Made by a program: the position numbers and the translations under genes
Origin: CAWAHD01 sp963781785
Lineage (GTDB): Bacteria > Planctomycetota > Planctomycetia > Isosphaerales > Isosphaeraceae
Length of the DNA stretch: 64,000 bases
NCBI GenBank assembly: GCA_963781785.1
Contig: CAWAHD010000005.1
Coordinates: 1,240,001 to 1,304,000, forward strand
Direction: 5' to 3'
Shown here: positions 57,043 to 64,000 of the stretch, piece after piece
Position numbering within the stretch: position 1 is the first letter of the stretch
How the letters are laid out: the number at the start of each line of letters is the position of its first letter
The notes under the pieces: generated by a model
Seen by the model: only the letters and a program-made list of their open reading frames with translations
The model's database searches: none
What the model was told of the DNA's origin: nothing

Positions 57043-59134
57043 TCAATTGAGACGTTTTCCGCGGGGGCTGACGCCAATCCTTCGTACGTTTGGAGGCCAA
57101 ATCATGTCCGTCGATGCTGTGCCCGGTTTCGGCGGCTGGGGACGCGTTGAGTCCAACCTTCGTTTGCTGCCGGCGTCCGCCGGGTTCGTTGACTGCCAAG
57201 ACCTGGTGGCATCAGCGAAAACGGCATGCCCGAAGGCACTGGCGAACCGGCGGAGTCGCTCGATCCACTGCTTCTGGTATTCCGCGTCAGCCGGGTTCTT
57301 CGCTGGGACTCGAGGCGTGTATTTGTGGAATTCAACCTGCTCGCCGCCCGGTCCCGCGGCCGTCACGACGTGCATGTTTTCGTAATAATAGCCGCAGCTT
57401 GCCAGTACCACAATCCCTTCTCGCTCGAGGGCGCCTTTGACTGCGGCCGCCAGGGCGTTATTGACTGTGTCTGGCGTCAGTTTGTCGGTATCGGTCAGTC
57501 TGAATTGACGGGCTGTCCTTTGGCCCTCCTGCGTGCGAGAGTATGATGATCCGCCGGAATTTGGTCTTGCCGTGGTTGGAGGCTTTGTCGATCGCCTCGG
57601 CGAGCCCGTCAACCGAGGTTGGGTGGTCCTTCGACAGGGTGAATTTGAGCGTTGGCTCTGCTTTTTCGAAGTCTCCGATTGCCTTCGTTGTGTCGAATTC
57701 GTCCTTTCTTGCATCCGTCGCCGGTGATTTTCCCGTGATGATCACGAGGTCGCCCGCGCCCAGGTCGCCCTCAGCGCACTCCCACTCGTAATCCGCAGGC
57801 GTTGGGAGCTGCGAGCCACCAACGGCCCCGGCGAGCGCAGCACGTTGAAAACCCATCACCGGCATCGTCACCGCACCCGATGGCACAAAGACGCCGCCGG
57901 TCGACGGTGAAGCCGCACCCTGCCCTTGCACGGACCGCGCAGCCGGCCCCGCAGCGGCCGGATTACCCGTCCCGCCCGGTGACGACGAGCTCGAAGATAA
58001 CGACGACCCCGTCCCGGCGGACGACGAGGACGACGAGCTCGACGCCCCAGACGAACCGGACGAGCTCGATGACCCCGACGCGCCCGATGAACCCGACGAA
58101 CCGGACGAACCAGCCGAGCCCGACGTGCCGGTGCCGCTCACCGCGCCAGCTTGGTCCCTGGCGCTCGCCAGCCACGCGAGCGCCGCCGGCACCACCGACT
58201 CCACCGACATCGAAAAGCTGTTGCCGTTGGTCCAGGCCGACGACCCGCTCGCAAGCGACGACACGCCGCCGCTCACAACCGTCGTATTCCACGACACCGA
58301 CGAGCTGGCCGACTGCGAGGCCGTCCCGCCGCTGATCGTCTCCGTCATGCTCCACGTCGACGTGCTGGTGCCGAACGCCAGTTGGGTCACACTCCCCGCC
58401 GAGCTCATCGTCGAGAACGAACCCGAGTAGCCGCCGCCCTGCACGTCGCTATCGAGCGACGTTGTGTCGCTGTCGGTGCTGTAGTTGGTGTTGCTGTCGC
58501 TATAAACCGAGCTTGTGCTGAACGTCGTCGTGGTCGAGACCATTTGCCCGGTCGATACGTTGAAATACGACGACACCATCGTGTACGAGCTGCTCGCCGT
58601 CGTGCTCAAGGTGCCGCTGTACGAGCTCGATGCACTGAACACGGGCGAGTCGGAGATTGGCCCCGGCAAGAGCCCGGCCCCGCTCTGCGTGCCCGAATCG
58701 GTGTAGCTGCTCGTGTAGCTGTCGCTGCTGCCGGAATAGGACCCGGACATCGACACGCTCGACGGCCCATACCACGACTGGCTGGTGTCCGAGGACCGCA
58801 GCGTCGTCTGCGAGACGCTCTGGGAGATCGAGAAGCTGGTTGCGGTCGAAGCGCTCGCTCCGACTCCTGTGATCGTTCCGGAATTGATCTGGGTCGCGCC
58901 GTACGAGTAATCGGTCAACGAGGCCGAGCTGGAATACGAGGACGAGGCCGACGTCGAGACGCTGTTGTCTTGCCAGAATGTGTAATCGGATGAGTACGTT
59001 TCCCCCTGGGACGTTGAGAACCCCTGACTGAACCCGACGACGCTCCCCCCGGCGTCGGTCGTGGTCAACGTGGTGGCGGACTGGCTCCAGGGCGCGCTGT
59101 CGCTCGACGAGAGACAAGAACGTCCAGGAGGCAC
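57043..59134 (-). CDS. Ser/Thr-rich protein with caspase-like C-terminal domain (one frameshift)
   Basis: The first 330 residues are Ser/Thr/Tyr-rich repeats (SSVYSDSNTNYSTDSDTTS and the like). A Gly/Ser linker follows, then VFVPSGAVTMPVMGFQRAALAGAVGG, a motif I associate with planctomycete giant proteins. The C-terminal domain reads GDLVIITGKSPAT, RRIIILSHAGGPKD and, after a frame change near 57530, GIVVLASCGYYYEN. His in SHAGG and Cys in ASCGYY match the His/Cys dyad of clan CD (caspase-like) proteases. The frame starts without a signal and the N-terminus is probably missing. It looks like a polymorphic-toxin-type protein (inference). Confidence 0.65.
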
Positions 59135-59205
59135 GACACCCGGGCCGCGGAAAATGAGAGAGCGTCAGAAAAGCAGTAGCGAAACCGTTTTGTCAGCCCG
59201 TCCCG

Positions 59206-59676
59206 TCACTTTCGTTTCAGCGTAACGCTAACGGATCTCTCGTCGTCTCCGATCCGAACGCGCATGGTCCAGGTCATTGTGTCGCCGAGGATCTGAGATG
59301 CGTCCAACGGGTCCACGAATCGGCATAAGAGAAACGCTGTGCCCAACGTCCGCGGCGGAATCGATCGAGGTGGTTCGCTCTCAGCCTCAGCTTTCATGGT
59401 TCGTCCGTTTGTGACGAGTTCCCCGCTCAAGACGACGACCGTCTTTTCAGAGTGGTTGACCACATCGAAGCCATACCCTGCATAGCTGTTACCGGCCAGC
59501 ACCTCCTCATGTCCGGCGCTGAAGCTAACACCGTCGATCGTTTCGGACCACCGGTCGACGATTTGACCCTTCGTATTCGTCGGGTCGTACCCGTATCCCG
59601 GATCACCAGGACATCCGCAAATCACAAGGCACGCCAGAAACGAGGCGATGCCAGCGGCTCGAATCGATCGGACCAT
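59206..59676 (-). CDS. Hypothetical lipoprotein
   Basis: It starts MVRSIRAAGIASFLACLVICGCPGD, with a clear lipobox (LVICGC). The mature part is about 133 residues of beta-rich sequence (GYGFDVVNHSEKTVVVLSGELV, TMTWTMRVRIGDDERSVSVTLKRK) that might form one Ig-like fold. Unknown family. It lies between the Ser-rich gene and the HExxH fragment on the same strand. Confidence 0.65.
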   Translation of the reverse strand: MVRSIRAAGIASFLACLVICGCPGDPGYGYDPTNTKGQIVDRWSETIDGVSFSAGHEEVLAGNSYAGYGFDVVNHSEKTVVVLSGELVTNGRTMKAEAESEPPRSIPPRTLGTAFLLCRFVDPLDASQILGDTMTWTMRVRIGDDERSVSVTLKRK

Positions 59677-59874
59677 TGCCCCACTTCCTTTCAGTATGCT
59701 CGTGTGAGATCGGGGGTCCACTTCTGGAATGAAGCTCGCGCGGACACCATTGGCTGGCTTGGCTCGCCAGGGCTGCCAGCGGAGGAGGCATGTGACGGTA
59801 GGGCGTCCGGCCCGTCAGATTCAGCGTGCACCCCGAGCACCAATCCGCGAAAGACACGCTGGCCATTCGCGTGC

Positions 59875-60228
59875 CTAGAGTGGCCCAGGAAAGCGGCGCG
59901 CGTATTCCGCGAGAAAATTCGCGTAGTAGCGGTCCCTGATCTGTTTCTTCTGTGCACCCGAGAGCTTCGTGATGCGACCCGCCTTGAAACCCGCGAACAG
60001 CGTCCTGAACTCGGCAATTGTGGCTCCCATGGCATATGCGGATATCTCAAAAATGGTTTCACGATAGGCATCCTCCCCAACGATCCATCTCCAGGCTGAA
60101 TGCAGTAGATAGGCATCCACCATCAGCTGTGTGATTCCAATTTGCGCCGCCTGGAGGGAATGCCAGGACTCATGCCCGATTAGATCGATGCTAAAGACAT
60201 CGTTATTCGGCGGAATCCACGAGTACAT
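59875..60228 (-). CDS. Orphan domain with an HExxH motif
   Basis: The 117-residue protein reads FSIDLIGHESWHSLQAAQIG with the zinc motif HESWH, then FEISAYAMGATIAEFRTLF and a basic end. It resembles the C-terminal metallopeptidase-like domains of large secreted proteins and toxins. It begins at a boundary with AAGGACACGCAACG, a repeat shared with the transposase locus, so the N-terminal part may have been replaced. It may be inactive or a displaced cassette. Confidence 0.55.
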   Translation of the reverse strand: MYSWIPPNNDVFSIDLIGHESWHSLQAAQIGITQLMVDAYLLHSAWRWIVGEDAYRETIFEISAYAMGATIAEFRTLFAGFKAGRITKLSGAQKKQIRDRYYANFLAEYARRFPGPL

Positions 60229-60472
60229 CGAAGGACACGCAACGTGCTACTAAGCGGGAGGCGCCGCGCGAGTGAGCGACGCCGGGCTGGGGCGAGCGCA
60301 TCGTGCCGGTACAGTCAAGCGTGGCCCGCTCCTTGGGCAGACTCCGTCACTTCGTGGCGGGGCGCTCCTGAGCGGCCAGTTATGCGCGCGACGTCGGCCG
60401 TCGATCACCGATCGCGACGCGACGTCGAGTCCCTCAGGGCAAGGGCCGTGATGCGGTATCAATTCGGCGGAG
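60229..60472. other. Transposase flank without a gene
   Basis: GC-rich non-coding DNA. It starts with GGACACGCAACG and resembles parts of 49430-49680 and 13050-13300, suggesting it travels with the transposase. Confidence 0.4.
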
Positions 60473-61507
60473 CTATCGCGCCGGGCACCCGCCCAGATTG
60501 GCCAGGTGGTGCACGCCCAGGCGGGCAGCGACCTCTCGTAGCCGCTCGCGGCTGGCTGCGAAGAATCGGCCCAGCAGCCGCCCACCCTTCAGCTTCTCCA
60601 GCCGGGCCTGCCATCCTTCAGCGCTCGTGCCCAGCCGAGCGAGAATTCCCGCCAGTTCGGTCGAAATCGCGCTCTTCCCATCGCGAAACAAGCGCCCCGT
60701 GTAATCGACCAGAAGCAGATAGCTGCCCAGCGAGAGACCTTCCAGCATTCCTTCACGTGACGAATCCAACTTGCGCCGATCTTCGATCGGGCACAGCCAG
60801 ATCGTTTCCTCCAGCCCGGCCGACGCATCGGAGCCCGCCACGCTTCCGTGCTCGGCAGCTTTCAGGTCGCCTGTTCGGCCCTGGGATTTCGCGTGCTCCA
60901 CGCGCGTGGTCACCGAAGTGTGGGGGCTCTCCTCCGGAACCTCCACGATGCCGGCGGCGACAGGGTTCAAATCGATGTAAGCGCAAGTGGCCAGCAGGGA
61001 TTCCTCATCGAGGACCGCAACGCTCTTGTAGCGTTGTTCGAAAAACGCTCCCCGGACTTTGTCCTGCCTGTTCGCAAGTCGCGACAACGGTTCCTTCAAG
61101 GATTTCATGAACCAGCTCAGGCTCTGCAACCGCCCGCGGATCTTCGCCACCCATTCCGCGTCATTGAGCCGCGACTGAACCCAGTCGTTAGATACCGGCA
61201 ATGTCTGCCGCGACTTGTCGCGGGGCGGAAAAAGCCGTCCCCACCGCCGGGCGACTTCCTCATCCGACCATCCGTTCGTGGCTTCCGGGTCGAGGCGCAC
61301 CAGCAGATGCAAGTGATTGTCCATGACCGAGAATCCGCCCACGGAGACGGCGAAGATTTCGGCAAGTTCCTTCACACGATTTTCGATCCATTCCTTGCGG
61401 TTCAAGGGTCCTTCGCCGAGCAAGAACGCCCGTCGTACACAGCGCGTGATGCAGTGATACCAACGGGTTACGGCTGTATCGACCAGTTGCGAACGCGCGA
61501 CCGTCAT
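60473..61507 (-). CDS. REP-associated tyrosine transposase (Y1_Tnp), complete
   Basis: The 344-residue protein has the HUH motif NHLHLL (His65 and His67) and a Tyr in AYIDLNPVAAG (about 177) in the place of the catalytic residue. A C-terminal extension of about 150 residues ends GVHHLANLGGCPAR. The frame is intact. Such proteins mobilise hairpin-type REP sequences by single-strand cutting. Its start region is repeated upstream several times (61481-61996), which is unusual. Shorter copies of its end are seen at about 13330. Confidence 0.88.
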   Translation of the reverse strand: MTVARSQLVDTAVTRWYHCITRCVRRAFLLGEGPLNRKEWIENRVKELAEIFAVSVGGFSVMDNHLHLLVRLDPEATNGWSDEEVARRWGRLFPPRDKSRQTLPVSNDWVQSRLNDAEWVAKIRGRLQSLSWFMKSLKEPLSRLANRQDKVRGAFFEQRYKSVAVLDEESLLATCAYIDLNPVAAGIVEVPEESPHTSVTTRVEHAKSQGRTGDLKAAEHGSVAGSDASAGLEETIWLCPIEDRRKLDSSREGMLEGLSLGSYLLLVDYTGRLFRDGKSAISTELAGILARLGTSAEGWQARLEKLKGGRLLGRFFAASRERLREVAARLGVHHLANLGGCPAR

Positions 61508-62110
61508 GATCCAACCTCCGCGGGTGTTGTCTTCGCTGGACTACCGAACCTACCAAAACGGACGGCCCAACGCAAGAGGAACGTTGCGTGTCCTTTCAAC
61601 CTTCCAACCTTCCAACCTTCCCAACCTTCAACCTTCAACCTTCGACCAGTTGCGAACGCGCGACCGTCATGATCCAACCTCCGCGGGTGTTGTCTTCGCT
61701 GGACTACCGAACCTACCAAAACGGACGGCCCAACGCAAGAGGAACGTTGCGTGTCCTTTCAACCTTCCGCGGGTGTTGTCTTCGCTGGACTACCGAACCT
61801 ACCAAAACGGACGGCCCAACGCAAGAGGAACGTTGCGTGTCCTTTCAACCTTCAACCTTCAACCTTCAACCTTCGACCAGTTGCGAACGCGCGACCGTCA
61901 TGATCCAACCTCCGCGGGTGTTGTCTTCGCTGGACTACCGAACCTACCAAAACGGACGGCCCAACGCAAGAGGAACGTTGCGTGTCCTTTCAACCTCCTT
62001 TCCTTAACGCAAGAGAAACGTTGCGTGTCCTTTCCCTTTTGCGTGTCCTTTCCCTTTTTTCCAATAGCGTTGCGTGTCCTTTCCATTTCCTTTCCATTCA
62101 TTTCCTTTCC
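61481..62110. repeat. Tandem repeats of the transposase start region and AACGCAA hairpins
   Basis: A unit of about 122 bp (GACCAGTTGCGAACGCGCGA, then CATGATCCAACCTCCGCGGG, then ACGCAAGAGGAACGTTGCGT) is present from 61481, 61643 and 61875, with a partial copy at 61767. It contains the first codons of the transposase. The ACGCAA/TTGCGT arms form a hairpin. After 61996 degenerate TTGCGTGTCCTTTCC words follow. Confidence 0.8.
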
Positions 62111-62170
62111 ATTCGGGGATAATCAAGCGCAGATGTGCGGAACGTCAGTTAAAGGGGTCTAACGCGATGT

Positions 62171-62641
62171 TCAGATGAGCGGTGACACAAGTTTTTGAAT
62201 TTCCTGATCTGTTAAGCATCCAAATGCGACGGTCTCCGTCTTCCCCTCACGGAGGATCACCCAGACCGGACTCGCAGTTGGGTTTCCATAAATCAAAACA
62301 TGACGTCTATTCGCTTGATCGATGACGAATGCTTGGGATTGCTCCTGAACGTCCTCGAGTGCCACGCCAGGAAGCCACGGGATGAACTCCGCCGGATAAT
62401 CAAACGGTCTCAAGCCCAGGTTAAATCGACCGGACTGTCGCTTCGCTAGCTCGACCGCTCGGCGCCCGGCCCGAATATCATCTACGCTCCACACGGACAT
62501 AGTAACCACAAGCCAATTTCCTTGCTTCAGTTGGTCCTCAAGGGATGACGGAGCGATTTGCAGCGGAACAATGTAGGCAGGCTCATCTTTGAGAAGGACC
62601 TGCGATCGCCCGGTGCCGTCGGAAGCAAACGTAAAGGGCAT
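62171..62641 (-). CDS. Candidate immunity protein
   Basis: The 156-residue protein starts MPFTFASDGTGRSQVLLKDEPAYIVPLQIAPSS and has no signal or membrane helix. I recognise no domain. It starts 5 bp after the stop codon of the toxin-like gene, the typical position for an immunity gene. The function is inferred from position only. Confidence 0.5.
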   Translation of the reverse strand: MPFTFASDGTGRSQVLLKDEPAYIVPLQIAPSSLEDQLKQGNWLVVTMSVWSVDDIRAGRRAVELAKRQSGRFNLGLRPFDYPAEFIPWLPGVALEDVQEQSQAFVIDQANRRHVLIYGNPTASPVWVILREGKTETVAFGCLTDQEIQKLVSPLI

Positions 62642-62646
62642 TTGGT

Positions 62647-64000
62647 TTACCTGCGAGGGACAATGATATTCGTGTAGACCGCACCCCCGACAACTGTCTG
62701 GTATACCTTGCCACCAACTGCGTCGGCAATTCGTAGGTGTGCTGCAAGAACTTCAGGGGTATTCGCCCCGACAAGCCGGATGTCGCCACCGGGTTTTATA
62801 ACCCGAGCGATTTCCGAGACTGTTCGTGGCCGGATGGGGGCGTTCTCCAGCGTTACTGTGTCTATTGATCTGTTGGCGAAAGGAAGGTTCTCGCCTGGGG
62901 CTCGAACCAGATTGGGAATCGGGCGCCCCGCAGCCCCAGCGCCGCCGACTTGCGTTGGGCCACTCGTCAGGGGAGGCGGACCTTGAGCCCCCGATATTCC
63001 TGGATTCACATTAATGGCATCCGGGTAACGCCCCTCCCCGCCGATGTCGATATGGGCAGGTTTCCCGCTCGCTGCGCCACCTGGCCTCCATGGCCGGAAT
63101 TTCCCGCCGAACCATTTTCCCGCGCCAGAGCCCGACTTGGCACCACGGCCCCCTGCGGCCAGACTTATCACAAGCTCGAAGGTTCGAGCAACCCGCTCGT
63201 AAGGGGACAAAGGATCCCCGGTTGTCGGATCGACGCCGGTCACTATCCCCGATAGTTGTTGGACCATAAAGTAGATGCCGATCGCGGTCATGCCAACAAG
63301 CAACACGCCGGCGGCAACAGGCATCTCGAATGCAATTAGGGCGGTGGCCAGTGCAGTGACTGCAAACACGACCGCAACCGAAACAGTCGCGGCCACCGCG
63401 GTACGCCAGGCGAGATCCTTGGCCTTGGCCAAGGCGCCCTGCGGGTCGGAGCTGGACGGATCCAATGCGGCCTCGAGCACGCTCTGACCGTTTGCAGCGG
63501 CGTTCTGAGGCGCCGCGGACCCGGGACCCACACTCGCCAATCCCTGCGCCTGCCCGGCCCCATTGCCATTGGCGCCTGCCAGGATCGCGCCGCCGGCGAC
63601 CGCGCCGGCGGCCAGCGCCTCTTGAGGCGCCGCAATTTGTGACCCGGGCACAGGATTGGCGGACCCCATCCCGAGCATCGGTCCGCCGTGAGGCGTCGGC
63701 GCTGTGGGCGCGTATCCCGATCGTTCCGAACCGATCCCCGAGTGGGAAGATGCCGCCCGGCCCTGGCCCCGACCCGTGCCGAAGGCACCGTTTGAACCGT
63801 TCCGGTTGCCCACGAACGGGGCCCACATCCCATTGGCGATAAACTCCGTGAAGGGATCGTCGAAATGGTAGTAGCCGTCGTCCCCCACGCCTGAGGTTCT
63901 CACGGTCGAGTTGAGATTGGCGCCAGTTCGGTTCAAAAGCTGCGTGGCCCGCGGCGTCGGCCCCGGCTGCGTCGAGGTCGTGTTTTCGTTGCCACCGCCC
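62647..64000 (-). CDS. C-terminal part of a polymorphic-toxin-like protein with methyltransferase-like end (partial)
   Basis: The frame is open to the right edge, so the N-terminus lies outside. Visible parts are FTEFIANGMWAPFVGNRNG, a Gly/Ala-rich stretch (MLGMGSANPVPG, AALAAGAVAGGAILAGANG), two helices (AVAATVSVAVVFAVTALATALIAFE, AAGVLLVGMTAIGIYFMVQQL) and a C-terminal domain. That domain has AHIDIGGEGRYPDAINV and LPFANRSIDTVTLENAP, then EIARVIKPGGDIRLVG, the order of motifs in class I SAM methyltransferases. The layout (long carrier, membrane part, small enzyme-like end, small gene directly after) fits a polymorphic toxin. Activity is inferred. Confidence 0.6.
   Translation of the reverse strand, partial: GGGNENTTSTQPGPTPRATQLLNRTGANLNSTVRTSGVGDDGYYHFDDPFTEFIANGMWAPFVGNRNGSNGAFGTGRGQGRAASSHSGIGSERSGYAPTAPTPHGGPMLGMGSANPVPGSQIAAPQEALAAGAVAGGAILAGANGNGAGQAQGLASVGPGSAAPQNAAANGQSVLEAALDPSSSDPQGALAKAKDLAWRTAVAATVSVAVVFAVTALATALIAFEMPVAAGVLLVGMTAIGIYFMVQQLSGIVTGVDPTTGDPLSPYERVARTFELVISLAAGGRGAKSGSGAGKWFGGKFRPWRPGGAASGKPAHIDIGGEGRYPDAINVNPGISGAQGPPPLTSGPTQVGGAGAAGRPIPNLVRAPGENLPFANRSIDTVTLENAPIRPRTVSEIARVIKPGGDIRLVGANTPEVLAAHLRIADAVGGKVYQTVVGGAVYTNIIVPRR

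Noticed and set aside
58151..58993. A 280-codon plus-strand frame.
   Set aside because: It is antisense to the Ser-rich gene, and Arg/His/Ala-rich as expected from complementing Ser codons.

Overview
The window is GC-rich bacterial DNA from a planctomycete, most likely of the Isosphaeraceae/Gemmataceae type. The grounds are the MoxR-DUF58-VWA operon, an ECF sigma factor with a membrane-anchored C-terminal extension, an NPYQAP-type membrane protein, a secreted protease with an LDDRCLL-like N-terminus, Ser-rich giant-protein fragments and abundant intergenic hairpin repeats. No rRNA, tRNA or CRISPR array was recognised. About thirty single-base frame changes interrupt otherwise well conserved genes. 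They look more like uncorrected assembly indels than true decay, so most affected genes are annotated across the break.

Region by region: 1-10.3 kb holds the end of a 74-residue-repeat protein, a marR-nmrA pair with a sigma70-like leaderless promoter, a YjbR/MmcQ protein, a DUF1111 di-haem oxidoreductase, a PPi-type phosphofructokinase, two sedolisin (S53) peptidases and a Rieske ferredoxin. 10.3-19 kb is gene-poor: small membrane proteins, two 90-bp-period hairpin arrays, a REP-transposase remnant, a secreted TPR protein and a DUF6165 protein. 19-28 kb is an NHL lipoprotein followed by a six-gene VWA/MoxR/DUF58/BatA-like operon that probably handles envelope-linked complex assembly. 28-41.9 kb carries a metallophosphoesterase, a PAS-GAF-receiver signalling protein, an isochorismatase, a class V aminotransferase, the tethered sigma factor facing a coiled-coil membrane protein across a two-palindrome operator candidate, a secreted protein, a PIG-L deacetylase and a YncE-like propeller.

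42-48.7 kb is a surface-polysaccharide block on the minus strand: an internally deleted glycosyltransferase, a heptose-type GHMP kinase, a GT2-TPR protein and a methyltransferase-GT4 fusion. Three different repeat families are woven between these genes.

49-64 kb is accessory DNA. Its centre is a 4.5-kb element (51221-55695) with about 65-bp imperfect terminal inverted repeats. It carries four translationally overlapping genes, of which the outer two encode DDE transposases and the inner two are small HTH/coiled-coil proteins. This is the best candidate here for an undescribed system. Its right end abuts a fragment of a Ser-rich protein related to the intact copy at 57-59 kb, which gives an independent check of that boundary. 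Beyond it lie a Ser-rich protein with a caspase-like His/Cys C-terminal domain, a lipoprotein, an orphan HExxH domain, a complete REP-associated tyrosine transposase with its own start region tandemly repeated upstream, and a polymorphic-toxin-like protein with a methyltransferase-like end, followed 5 bp later by a candidate immunity gene.
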